From Ampullimonas aquatilis (lineage in GTDB: Bacteria; Pseudomonadota; Gammaproteobacteria; Burkholderiales; Burkholderiaceae_D), in contig NZ_CP183834.1 of NCBI RefSeq assembly GCF_049675895.1, forward strand, positions 620,001 through 684,000: a stretch of DNA of 64,000 nucleotides, given 5' to 3'. Below the pieces are notes generated by a model. The model was not told the origin of the DNA. It ran no database searches and worked only from the letters and a program-made list of their open reading frames with translations. Every line of letters begins with the position of its first letter. Positions within the stretch are counted from its first letter, which is position 1. Both the position numbers and the translations under genes were made by a program. Of this stretch, positions 35,502 through 44,127 are shown piece after piece.

Positions 35502-38500
35502 TTAGCCTGAAAAGCCTGGGTCGCGGAGTTCACCGATGGGGGAGATGGTGACTCGGCGGGCTTTGGTTTTTTGAAGTGAGCCTGGGTACTTGGTGATATA
35601 TGCGAAAGGACTTTCCTTGTCGCGATTTCGAGTATCTACATTGGACTCTTGATGTTCTGCAAAAGACATTTGCCCACTTCGTGGAATGACGCAAACTCGC
35701 ATAGTTTTTATCTTTCCATCTATTTCCATTTTTACTAAATCATCAATCAGCAAACGCATGACGAGTGGTTTATCTTGCAGGCTCAATGTCGGATGACGCA
35801 GTCTTGCTAATCCAGCTTCTTCCCCTAATTGCTTGATGATTTGATAAGCCTGAAAAGTTGAAACCACTTCGCCTTCCCATTTTCCCGAGTCAGACTTAGT
35901 AATTTCAATGCAGTAGTTGCTATTGCCCAGGTAACCTTTATAAGCTTTTGGGTCACCGTTTTCTTGTTTGCCATGACGGTGAGTAGCTTTGGCACTGCTA
36001 AAGGGAATAACCGATAATTTTTCCAATACCTTGACGCGCCGGTGCCGGAAATTTTGTGTGATCAGTGACAGTTTCTCCTTAAACTCTTTACCTGATAGAC
36101 CTTGCGTGGCTTCAACCAGCCAGGCCTGTAAAACCGGGTTGGCAAATTCCGCTTTTTCAATATCACTACCACTATTAAAACTATTCAATGGAATACGGTG
36201 AATCACTTTGCCGTTAGGTTTGAGGCCATAGGTTGTGTCGTTATGTAAACCGCCTTGATAACCGTGGTCAGGTTTAAAGCTCACGATAATATGGTTGAGG
36301 GCGGCGGCCACTTGATCGCGGTAGCTTTCCCAGGGAAATGGCATGTTCTTTACCAGACGATTTAAATGCGTTTCACGTGCTTGCGCACTCGCGCTAGCAA
36401 AGCGTTGTAATAAACCTTGATCCGTTACTGCTATGACGGCGGCATCAATAGCATGGTGGCGGTGATCATTGCGATTTTTTTCTTCGGTACCAGAGAGCAG
36501 GGCATTCAAGCCAAACTTACCTCGCAACATCGCAGTTAATCGTCCAGGTATGACACGCACTTTGTTATGCGGACAGATCATGGATAAGTATTCTTTGGCA
36601 ATGCGCGAAAGATAGGCGGTATCTGTTAATGCCCGTGCAAGAAAATCTTTATCTTCTTTCAGCCAGCGCTCATAGCCATCTACGGCAAAGCGTTTGGCTT
36701 TTTCCTTGGGCATGAGTTTGGCACGCTCAAGCATATCTTCATATTTATAGCCATCGGGTGAGTGTCCAAAGGCTTCATAAGGTGTTTGATTGCCCTTATC
36801 TCGATTAGCTCGCCGCAAACTGACTGTTTTGTTATTTAAACTGTCATCAAGTGTCTTAGAGAAAGGCAAAATGTGTTCGATCTCAACTGCATCGGAATAC
36901 AGCATCTCGATGCTGATTTGTTCTCCGGTATAAGGGCAGCGACGATTGGCGGGATCATTGGGATTGAGCTCCATCCAAAGGCGCATCTTTTGTATATCAA
37001 GCCCATTGGGTTCACTGTGGATGAGTGATTTGATTTTCTGACGAAAGTCATCATTCTGTTTTTGCCGTTCAGCTTGATCTTTGCGAATGTTGTCTTTTTT
37101 ATCTTTGCTGTTTTTTAAATCACGTGCCACTTCGACTATGATTTCAGATGGTGAGCCATAGCGTTCTATGAGTCGATTGACGACCTTGCGTAATTCATTC
37201 AAGCCAATGTGCACCGTTGGATTGGCAATCTTGCCAAAGCGCTCTTCATCGTTACGTGGATTGTCTTTGGCAAAGCCAACATGCCGTTGCAAGACTTCAC
37301 CGTAATAGGGCAGCGCAGTCATGATCTCCCCAGTGGTTTGGCTAAGTGATAAAACACTATGATGATCAAACCCCGCATTCAACACCGCCTTGTCATACGT
37401 GATCACCGCTTTAGCCAGTTCGGGTACGATGCGCTCAGCAGCAAGGCGTGAGAGGTTGCCATAGCCTTCAGGCAGGTTGGCATTGGCAATTTTTTCGGCA
37501 GTGAGCTCATCCACATGGGTGTGCGTCATTAGCCATTCAATCAAGGTCGATTCATTTTGCTCATTGACCAACTTCATCACAATGTCATCTTGCATGACAG
37601 CGCTAAATTCAAACCAGGTTTTACCAAAATGTTCTGGCTTGCTTAGCATGACGGTGGTGGCATTGCCTTTTAACTTGTCGCGCTTGGCATCTTCAATATT
37701 GAATTTGGCAATCCCACCCAAGCCGAGGGCTTTTTTGATAGCTGTAAAGGTGACATCGTTTTTAGTTTCAAGTAGTGCAAAGAGGGTATTGCGTTGATCA
37801 AGCGTTAACGCGTTATCAGTCAAGTCGGTGGCAAGTAATCGCAAGTGATTGAGCTCTTGCAAAATTCGAAAGCGCTGGATCGATGGCAAGGCCAGCGGTG
37901 CCCGCATCTCATCGGGTAATAAAGTGCAGCGGCCTGGTTTGACTGGCCGTAATGGCCTTTGATGCAAGAGAATGTCGCGCAGTTCGTCACGCTTTTCATT
38001 GGTGAATATACTTGGCTGCAATTCAGCTTGCTTGGCCCAGAGAGTGTCAAATTCGGCTGCAATCATGGCTCGGTCAATATAAAAATCATAAACTGCTTTT
38101 GACCCAGCACCGCGTAAACGAGCCCGCACGCTTTGTGGCGCTGGGCGACCATTTTCATCACAATGAGTATGACGATTTGCCAGCCATTCACCGACAGTGC
38201 GGGCGCCCTCCGATTGCAATTGTTCGGCAACGCGCTTAATGGCGCTTTTTAATGCGCCACTGTCCGATGCGCCTTTATCTGTTTTGCGATTACTCTTAAA
38301 GCCGCGCCGCTGATTAATATGAAACAAGGCCCGTGCAAACTCGTTCGGTGTGAGCTTTTCATCCAGCCCTTTTTTACGCAACAAGTAGGGATTGAGATTT
38401 TCAAGTTCTCGCCTTGCAGTCATATCCTCTGGGAAGAAGTCCAGCTTGACCAGTGCCTCCATCAAACGGTTTTTTCGTTTGAGCAAACGGTCGCGTCGTC

Positions 38501-38690
38501 GCCGCATGGCGCGTGCATTACGGCGGGTCACTGCCAATGAAGAGCCGTCTTTGGGATTGCGACCATCTGGAAAAATGCGCACCCCCATTTTGATGAGCGC
38601 AACGGGCTCATCTTGAGGATTAAGTCGTAGTAGACACCAGCCAATGGAAGTCGTGCCAATGTCTAAGCCTAAGCGATAACGCATTTTCAT
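35502..38690 (-). CDS. cas9: CRISPR-associated endonuclease Cas9, subtype II-C
   Basis: A 1062-residue protein, close to the Neisseria meningitidis Cas9 length. RuvC-I RLGLDIGTTSIGW (Asp10); Arg-rich bridge helix (RRRRDRLLKRKNRLMEAL, about residues 55-80); RuvC-II EIIVEVARDLK (Glu520); HNH with YSDAVEIEHILPFS (His606); RuvC-III NDHRHHAIDAAV (His745, Asp749); then a C-terminal PAM-interacting region. All nuclease residues are intact, so it should cut both strands. The frame is open from 38726, but a TATAAT -10 box at 38736-38741 and family alignment favour ATG 38690 (or 38684). First gene of the cas9-cas1-cas2 operon. Confidence 0.97.
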   Translation of the reverse strand: MKMRYRLGLDIGTTSIGWCLLRLNPQDEPVALIKMGVRIFPDGRNPKDGSSLAVTRRNARAMRRRRDRLLKRKNRLMEALVKLDFFPEDMTARRELENLNPYLLRKKGLDEKLTPNEFARALFHINQRRGFKSNRKTDKGASDSGALKSAIKRVAEQLQSEGARTVGEWLANRHTHCDENGRPAPQSVRARLRGAGSKAVYDFYIDRAMIAAEFDTLWAKQAELQPSIFTNEKRDELRDILLHQRPLRPVKPGRCTLLPDEMRAPLALPSIQRFRILQELNHLRLLATDLTDNALTLDQRNTLFALLETKNDVTFTAIKKALGLGGIAKFNIEDAKRDKLKGNATTVMLSKPEHFGKTWFEFSAVMQDDIVMKLVNEQNESTLIEWLMTHTHVDELTAEKIANANLPEGYGNLSRLAAERIVPELAKAVITYDKAVLNAGFDHHSVLSLSQTTGEIMTALPYYGEVLQRHVGFAKDNPRNDEERFGKIANPTVHIGLNELRKVVNRLIERYGSPSEIIVEVARDLKNSKDKKDNIRKDQAERQKQNDDFRQKIKSLIHSEPNGLDIQKMRLWMELNPNDPANRRCPYTGEQISIEMLYSDAVEIEHILPFSKTLDDSLNNKTVSLRRANRDKGNQTPYEAFGHSPDGYKYEDMLERAKLMPKEKAKRFAVDGYERWLKEDKDFLARALTDTAYLSRIAKEYLSMICPHNKVRVIPGRLTAMLRGKFGLNALLSGTEEKNRNDHRHHAIDAAVIAVTDQGLLQRFASASAQARETHLNRLVKNMPFPWESYRDQVAAALNHIIVSFKPDHGYQGGLHNDTTYGLKPNGKVIHRIPLNSFNSGSDIEKAEFANPVLQAWLVEATQGLSGKEFKEKLSLITQNFRHRRVKVLEKLSVIPFSSAKATHRHGKQENGDPKAYKGYLGNSNYCIEITKSDSGKWEGEVVSTFQAYQIIKQLGEEAGLARLRHPTLSLQDKPLVMRLLIDDLVKMEIDGKIKTMRVCVIPRSGQMSFAEHQESNVDTRNRDKESPFAYITKYPGSLQKTKARRVTISPIGELRDPGFSG

Positions 38691-38735
38691 AGCTTTGCCT
38701 ATATTCAAAATATAATATTGAAACAATATACACCA

Positions 38736-38741
38736 ATTATA
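38736..38741 (-). promoter_or_regulatory. Predicted cas9 promoter -10 box
   Basis: A perfect TATAAT on the minus strand about 46 bases before the cas9 ATG. No good -35 hexamer lies 16-18 bases upstream, so activity may be weak or assisted. The bases just upstream (38751-38760) are repeated exactly beside the degenerate CRISPR repeat. Confidence 0.5.
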
Positions 38742-38814
38742 GTGGGTGTTGGATTTAGATGGAGATTAATTTGTTATTGCGAGATAATTACTTTGTTAGA
38801 GAGAGGATTTAGAT

Positions 38815-38850
38815 ATTCCGGTCAGAGCGTATATCTCGATTAACTTTTAT
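38815..38850 (+). repeat. Solitary degenerate CRISPR repeat upstream of the tracrRNA
   Basis: TTCCGGTCAGAGCG is identical to the array repeat, followed by TATATCTCGAT with two C-to-T changes and a diverged end. Orientation equals that of the array and of the tracrRNA. The stretch AGAGCGTATATCTCGA still pairs at all 16 positions with the tracrRNA anti-repeat (two G.U pairs). See the matching finding. Confidence 0.8.
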
Positions 38851-38879
38851 TTGACTAAGTATTGAAACGTAATTACTAT
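38851..38879 (+). promoter_or_regulatory. Predicted tracrRNA promoter
   Basis: TTGACT (38851-38856), 17-base spacer, TACTAT (38874-38879). Transcription would begin near 38886, giving a tracrRNA that starts about nine bases before the anti-repeat. Confidence 0.6.
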
Positions 38880-38885
38880 TGCGTT

Positions 38886-38970
38886 GTTAGTTTTTCGGGA
38901 TATGCGCTCTTTCCGCTAACAAGCTGAAAGATGCACCAAATGCAGGGGCCGGTACATCCGGCCCCTTTCT
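38886..38970 (+). ncRNA. tracrRNA of the type II-C system
   Basis: The anti-repeat TCGGGATATGCGCTCT (38895-38910) is complementary over 16 bases to plus-strand repeats; TTCCG and AAC (38911-38920) form the lower stem. The following AAGCTGAAAGATGCACC resembles the nexus region of the Neisseria tracrRNA (AAGGCCGTCTGAAAAGATG). It ends with a strong stem GGGGCCGG, TACAT, CCGGCCCC (38945-38965) and a T-run. It is divergent from cas9. Ends are inferred, not measured. Confidence 0.85.
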
Positions 38971-39050
38971 ATTTCTGCGCAACCGACGCACAAGCAGTTA
39001 CCCAATAAATAATTCAAAACATTCTAATACTGTTTTTATACCAGATTTGA

Positions 39051-39123
39051 TGGAGTATAGGCTTATTTATGGATGCTTAAGTGCATAAATAGGGCATCTT
39101 TTGAAATACCCATATGGGGTATA
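39051..39123 (-). repeat. Dispersed intergenic element, copy F
   Basis: Minus-strand reading: hairpin ATACCCCATATGGGTAT (39106-39122), core TATTTATGCACTTAAGC, right end GCCTATACTCCA. Its hairpin end abuts the recG stop codon (39124-39126). Confidence 0.65.
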
Positions 39124-41403
39124 TCAAACCTTCAAAAACTCCTCACGTGCGCCGATCCATCTTTCGAGGTGGGCTTCGACGATGTCGGGGTGATGTTCGA
39201 GCAGGGTGTCGGCGGTTTGGCGGGCGATGTCGATGAGGTCGAGATCGGTGTTGAGGTCGGCAAAGCGCAGCATGGCGAGGCCGGATTGACGGGCGCCAAG
39301 AAATTCGCCGGGGCCACGGATATCGAGGTCGCGACGGGCAATTTCAAAGCCGTCGGTGGTGTCGTACATGGTGCGCAGGCGTTGTTTGGCGGTGGGTGAG
39401 AGCGGGTTCTGGTAGAGCAGCACGCAGACCGATTCCGCCGCGCCACGGCCTACGCGGCCACGCAGCTGGTGCAGTTGGGCGAGGCCAAAGCGTTCGGCAT
39501 GTTCAATCACCATGAGCGAGGCATTGGGCACGTCGACGCCCACTTCAATCACGGTGGTGGCGACTAAGACCTGAATCTGGTTTTGGCTGAAGGCCAGCAT
39601 GGTGGCGGCTTTTTCATCGGTCTTGAGCTTGCCATGCACCAGGCCAATCTGTATATCGGTCAGCTCGGTGGTCAAGGATTCAAAGGTTTCCACCGCGGTC
39701 TTTAACTGCAGGGCCTCGGACTCTTCAATCAATGGGCAAACCCAATATACCTGTCGACCTTGCGCCACGGCATCACGCACGCGGGCAATCACTTCATGCC
39801 GACGCGCCTGGGTGACCAGCTTGGTAAGCACCGGGGTGCGGCCGGGTGGCAGTTCATCCAGTGTGGAGACGTTGAGGTCGGCGTAATAGGTCATCGCCAG
39901 GGTGCGTGGAATGGGCGTGGCACTCATCATCAGTTGATGGGGCAGGAAGGTCGGTGTCTGGCTGATGGTGCTTGGGCTGGCGCCCTTGTTACGCAGGGCC
40001 AAGCGCTGCGCCACGCCAAAGCGATGTTGTTCATCCACAATCGCCAGGCCCAATTCCGCAAAGGTGACGCTGTCTTGAATGACCGCATGTGTGCCAATCA
40101 CCAAATGCGCCACGCCGGTTTCAATGGCTGCCAATGCGGCGCGTTTGTCTTTGGCTTTGAGGCTGCTGGTCAACCAGGCGATCTGCACACCCAGTGGTGC
40201 CAGCCAGCCCTGCAATTTTTTATAGTGTTGTTCCGCCAAAATTTCTGTCGGTGCCATCAGCGCGGCCTGATAGCCGTGGCTCATGGCCAGGCAGGCAGCG
40301 AGCGCGGCGACAATGGTTTTGCCGCTGCCGACGTCACCTTGCAAGAGCCGTTGCATGGGAAAGGGCGCGGCCATGTCTTGCGCAATTTCTTGCCAGACGC
40401 GTTGCTGTGCATTGGTCAGCGTAAAGGGCAGGGTGGCTTCAAAGCGCTCAATCAGGCTGATGTTGTGACGCCTTGTCGCCGCTGTTGGTGGGGCTGACTT
40501 GCTTTCATGTCTACCCTCACCCCAACCCTCTGCCGGAGGGCGAGGGAGTGATGGTATTGTGCCGTTTGCTGATGCCGGATGCGCCATGCTGGGCGCACGT
40601 TTGCTGCGCCGGTTTAATTGCGCCCGTTTGAGGGAGAGTTGCTGCGCCAGCAGTTCTTCAAACTTGATGCGCGCCCAGGCCGGATGGCTGCGTTCCATCA
40701 GCGCACTGGCATTCATTTCAATACCGGGGTGATGCAGGACGGTGATGGCTTCCTGCAGATTCCAGGCACGCAGGGTGCCGGGCAAGCTGCGCAGTACGCG
40801 CTCAGGCAAAATTTCGGGCAAGAGGCGCTGCACTGCAATCCGTTCCAGTGCACCAGCAATGGCCTTGCGTAAATAGGCTTGCGAAATCCCTGCCGAGGCG
40901 TGATAAACCGGTGTGAGCGTGGTCGGCAGAGGCTCTTCACCCTTGATGACCTTATAGGCCGGGTGCACCATTTCAATCCCAAAAAAGCCATCACGTGGCT
41001 CGCCGCGTGCACGCACGACATTGCCAATGGCCAGTTGCTGCACCTGGCTGCCATAAAAATTGAGAAAGCGCAGCACCAGCTCGCCGGTGTCATCACGCAG
41101 TCGCACAATCAACTGGCGGCGCGGCCGATAGGCCACTTCGTTATCACTTACCGTGGCCTGAATTTGCAGGGTGTCACCACTGCCTACCGCGGCTTGCAGC
41201 TCGACAATATCAACGATGGTGGTTTCGTCCTCATAGCGCATCGGCAGGTGCAGGGCGAGGTCGATATCGCGCAGCAAGCCCAACACGGCCAATTTGTTTT
41301 TGGGTGTGGCGGGCGCTTTGGTCACTTTTGCGCCCTTGGTGCTCGCCGATTCATTGGACGATGCAGCGGCTTGGCGGGTAGTTTTTGCGGTGGCTTTGGG
41401 CAC
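39124..41403 (-). CDS. recG: ATP-dependent DNA helicase RecG
   Basis: A 759-residue branched-DNA translocase used in fork reversal and repair. The N-terminal wedge domain binds forks; Walker A is LLQGDVGSGKTIVAA, the box II motif is IVDEQHRFGVAQR, and the C-terminal part has LMVIEHAERFGLAQLHQLRG and RDLDIRGPGEFLG. Between the wedge and the helicase core (about residues 270-310) there is an extra low-complexity segment containing SLPRPPAEGWGEGRH, encoded by a palindromic repeat read in frame (40514-40546). Divergent from queA. Confidence 0.95.
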   Translation of the reverse strand: MPKATAKTTRQAAASSNESASTKGAKVTKAPATPKNKLAVLGLLRDIDLALHLPMRYEDETTIVDIVELQAAVGSGDTLQIQATVSDNEVAYRPRRQLIVRLRDDTGELVLRFLNFYGSQVQQLAIGNVVRARGEPRDGFFGIEMVHPAYKVIKGEEPLPTTLTPVYHASAGISQAYLRKAIAGALERIAVQRLLPEILPERVLRSLPGTLRAWNLQEAITVLHHPGIEMNASALMERSHPAWARIKFEELLAQQLSLKRAQLNRRSKRAPSMAHPASANGTIPSLPRPPAEGWGEGRHESKSAPPTAATRRHNISLIERFEATLPFTLTNAQQRVWQEIAQDMAAPFPMQRLLQGDVGSGKTIVAALAACLAMSHGYQAALMAPTEILAEQHYKKLQGWLAPLGVQIAWLTSSLKAKDKRAALAAIETGVAHLVIGTHAVIQDSVTFAELGLAIVDEQHRFGVAQRLALRNKGASPSTISQTPTFLPHQLMMSATPIPRTLAMTYYADLNVSTLDELPPGRTPVLTKLVTQARRHEVIARVRDAVAQGRQVYWVCPLIEESEALQLKTAVETFESLTTELTDIQIGLVHGKLKTDEKAATMLAFSQNQIQVLVATTVIEVGVDVPNASLMVIEHAERFGLAQLHQLRGRVGRGAAESVCVLLYQNPLSPTAKQRLRTMYDTTDGFEIARRDLDIRGPGEFLGARQSGLAMLRFADLNTDLDLIDIARQTADTLLEHHPDIVEAHLERWIGAREEFLKV
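40514..40546. repeat. CCCTC/GAGGG palindromic repeat inside recG
   Basis: CCCTCACCCCAACCCTC, then TGCCG, then GAGGGCGAGGG: an imperfect palindrome of a class widespread between proteobacterial genes. Here it is read through in frame and adds about 11 residues (roughly 286-297) to RecG. Confidence 0.65.
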
Positions 41404-41440
41404 GAGCTATTAGAATGGCGCGATTGATGGTGCGATTGTC

Positions 41441-42526
41441 ATGAACCCGATTTTAAACAGCCCTGTGCCTAACTTAGCAAATACTTTGTCCAAGACTTAT
41501 ACCCTCGACGATTTTGACTTTACCTTGCCGCCCGAGCTGATCGCGCAAGATGCCTTGCCCGACCGTGCGGCCAGCCGCCTGCTGCTGGTGCAGCCCGATG
41601 GTTTGGTGGATGCGCAATTTACCGCCGTACTCGATCAACTCAATGCCGGTGATGTGCTGGTGTTTAACGACACCAAAGTGCTCAAGGCGCGCTTGTTTGG
41701 CGTCAAGCCATCGGGTGGCAAGGTTGAGGTACTGATTGAACGCGTGCTCAATGAGCGTCGTGTGTTGGCCATGCTCAAGGCCAGCCATAAGCCCGCCGCG
41801 GGCAGCAGCTTGCGCTTGGCCGATGCGTTTGATGTCACCGTGGCAGGCCGTGAAGGAGAGTTTTTTGTGCTCGACTTTCCGGCCAATACTTATGAATTGC
41901 TCGAAGCACATGGCCGCTTGCCACTGCCACCTTATATTACGCACATTCCCACGGCAGAAGACGAGCAGCGTTATCAAACCGTCTATGCTCAACACCCTGG
42001 CGCAGTGGCAGCACCGACGGCTGGCCTGCATTTCACTCCGGCGCTGCTGGATGCTGCCAAGGCCAAGGGCGTGCACTTATGCGGGCTGACATTGCATGTG
42101 GGCGCGGGCACGTTTCAGCCGGTGCGTGCACAAAACCTGGCCGAGCATCATATGCATAGCGAGTGGTATGACATTCCTGCCGCGACGGTGGCTGCGATTG
42201 CTCAGGCCAAGGTGGCGGGCCGGCAAGTGGTGGCGGTTGGTACCACCAGCCTGCGTGCGCTGGAAGCGGCCTCACAAGATGGCACACTCAAGGCAGGTGC
42301 GGCGGAGACCAGCATTTTCATTACGCCGGGTTATCGCTTTCATACGGTCGACAGGTTGATCACCAATTTTCATCTGCCCAAGTCCACCCTGTTAATGCTG
42401 GTGTCGGCCTTTGCCGGTTATGACACCATGCGTGCGGTGTATGCCCATGCCATTGCCGAGCGTTATCGCTTTTTTAGTTATGGCGATGCCATGCTGTTGA
42501 GTTGTGCCAGCAAGGCCAATTGTTAA
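41441..42526 (+). CDS. queA: S-adenosylmethionine:tRNA ribosyltransferase-isomerase
   Basis: A 361-residue enzyme of queuosine synthesis that makes epoxyqueuosine in tRNA. Family blocks: TLDDFDFTLPPELIAQ, VLVFNDTKVLKARLFG, GAVAAPTAGLHFTPALLDA, LHVGAGTFQPVRA and NFHLPKSTLLMLVSAFAG. It starts about 20 residues earlier than usual; no other Met fits, though a TTG in the same frame would. Its partner tgt lies 5 kb further on in this window. Confidence 0.95.
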   Translation: MNPILNSPVPNLANTLSKTYTLDDFDFTLPPELIAQDALPDRAASRLLLVQPDGLVDAQFTAVLDQLNAGDVLVFNDTKVLKARLFGVKPSGGKVEVLIERVLNERRVLAMLKASHKPAAGSSLRLADAFDVTVAGREGEFFVLDFPANTYELLEAHGRLPLPPYITHIPTAEDEQRYQTVYAQHPGAVAAPTAGLHFTPALLDAAKAKGVHLCGLTLHVGAGTFQPVRAQNLAEHHMHSEWYDIPAATVAAIAQAKVAGRQVVAVGTTSLRALEAASQDGTLKAGAAETSIFITPGYRFHTVDRLITNFHLPKSTLLMLVSAFAGYDTMRAVYAHAIAERYRFFSYGDAMLLSCASKANC

Positions 42527-42646
42527 CTGCATATGCCACCATGTTTGACGATGTGGTCGCCATACCGCTCTACAATAGCTTGGTTAATTTTATTTAATAA
42601 AGCCAAGCAAGCAAAGAAATTGAAAAATTCAACAATAGGAAATGCG

Positions 42647-43471
42647 ATGAGGATCAACCAACCACTGGCAATGCTTTTGCAAACTGCGCAATCTACACTG
42701 CAACAATCATGGCGCAAGGCCTGCTTGGGTGCTGGCCTGCTCTTGGCTGCGCAACTGGTGCAGGCTGACGTGGCCAGTGTCAACGCCAAGCTGCAAGATA
42801 GTCCGCTCAAAGGGATTTATACGGGTTCGGTGGTCAAAGAGACCGTGATCAAAGGGATTTATTCGATTGGTGACGAGCGTGGTAAATACGCTTCCGATTA
42901 CATCAATGATGACTTCACGCTCTATCGTGATGCGCGTGGCTGGCGTAAGGGCATCAAGTCGGCCGATGCAGTATTGCTGCCTGCTGAACAGGCCACCTTG
43001 TTAAAAACACTGTATCAATCGATTGATTTGTCGCAGGCCATTCAGTACAAATATGGCAAGGGTGAACGTCAGCTCGTGTTGATCAGCGCGGTGGATTGCG
43101 GTTATTGCAAAGCCTTGCAGGCCAACCTTAAAAAAGCGCCTGCTGCACTCAACGCCATCATCTACATCTATCCAATGGCCTTGCATTACGATGTCGCCAG
43201 CCAGGCCAAACTGGTTAAAACCGTCTGGTGTCAGCCTAACGCAGCACAGGCGTTTGATGAAACCATGACCGACCCAGCGGCTCGCAGTAAATGGCTGCAA
43301 GCCAGCCCACCCGCCGACTGCAAAAACAAGTCAGAAGCCGATACGCGTGTCTTGGCCGAATTGTTTAAACTCAAAGGCACACCCAGCATCATTTTGCCCA
43401 ATGGTGAGCTGGCCGTGGGTGCCGAAACCGCCGAAGAAATCATGGCGCTGCTGGACAAACAGGTCAAGTAA
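42647..43471 (+). CDS. DsbC/DsbG-like periplasmic thiol protein
   Basis: A 274-residue exported protein starting at ATG 42647, with AGGA five to eight bases upstream. Signal peptide about residues 1-40. Residues 140-270 form a thioredoxin fold with the redox site CGYC (Cys151, Cys154), identical to that of DsbC, and the cis-Pro region GTPSIILPNG. Two further cysteines (TVWCQP and ADCKN) may form a structural pair. Likely a periplasmic disulfide isomerase; the N-terminal domain (residues about 40-130) is only loosely like that of DsbC. Met at 38 codons upstream is not favoured. Confidence 0.8.
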   Translation: MRINQPLAMLLQTAQSTLQQSWRKACLGAGLLLAAQLVQADVASVNAKLQDSPLKGIYTGSVVKETVIKGIYSIGDERGKYASDYINDDFTLYRDARGWRKGIKSADAVLLPAEQATLLKTLYQSIDLSQAIQYKYGKGERQLVLISAVDCGYCKALQANLKKAPAALNAIIYIYPMALHYDVASQAKLVKTVWCQPNAAQAFDETMTDPAARSKWLQASPPADCKNKSEADTRVLAELFKLKGTPSIILPNGELAVGAETAEEIMALLDKQVK

Positions 43472-43593
43472 GTCTAGAAATTAGTTCGCAAGTACACATT
43501 GTAAAATATTCAAAATTCAAATCAGCCAGACAAGCGACAGATTCATTGGACAGATTCGTTGCCAAATGCCTGGCTAGGTTTGACTTGAAAGCA

Positions 43594-43770
43594 TTACATT
43601 TTCTTCTGAGTTTCGCTTGCCTTGTCCTGAATCACTTCACCACCACGCTCCACATCTTTACCTGCACCCTTGATGGTGTTGCAGCCGCTCAGGCCAATCA
43701 AAAAACCACTCAAAATCAATAATGGGGTAACCCGTTTAGCTAATTGTTGCAGGGATTTTTTATCGTTCAT
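43594..43770 (-). CDS. Entericidin-type small lipoprotein
   Basis: A 58-residue protein. The lipobox is LIGLSGC (Cys30) after a hydrophobic stretch, followed by NTIKGAGKDVERGGEVIQDK, the hallmark of the entericidin A/B family. GGAG lies upstream of ATG 43770. Usually small outer-membrane-directed lipoproteins with a role in stress or lysis control; here without a partner gene. Confidence 0.85.
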   Translation of the reverse strand: MNDKKSLQQLAKRVTPLLILSGFLIGLSGCNTIKGAGKDVERGGEVIQDKASETQKKM

Positions 43771-43818
43771 TGAAATTCTCCATAATGGGGGACAACCTGC
43801 CTGGCCGTCGATATAACG

Positions 43819-43837
43819 GTTTGTCTGACAGACAAAC
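43819..43837. promoter_or_regulatory. Perfect 19-bp palindrome upstream of the entericidin gene
   Basis: GTTTGTCTG, A, CAGACAAAC, about 50 bases before the ATG at 43770. Its size and symmetry suit a dimeric repressor such as a TetR-type protein. Confidence 0.4.
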
Positions 43838-43967
43838 AGCGCATGACTTATTCTAGGGAGATGGTTTTGTAGGACAAGGTAAGCAGTCCGGTAAGCGTGT
43901 GGGACAGGGCTGACAGGGTTTTGTCTTAAGAGTGTTGATAGTTGCGCAGCTGGGTACGGCTTGATAG

Positions 43968-44049
43968 ATACTGGTATGGTGTATTTTTTTATGATCAATA
44001 AATACGCACTTGGCAGTGTAATTATTGCAAGTACTCTATAAGAGTATAG
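43968..44049 (+). repeat. Dispersed intergenic element, copy C
   Basis: Left end ATACTGGTATGGTGTAT, core CAATAAATACGCACTTGG, right end GTACTCTATAAGAGTATAG. It lies in the 357-base stretch 43771-44127, which otherwise holds only the palindrome at 43819-43837. Confidence 0.6.
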
Positions 44050-44127
44050 GTGAAGCATGCAAGAAATGGCATTGATCTGCTATTGCATTGACGCCAAATC
44101 TGCACCGCTATCCTGCTTGATTTAGCT

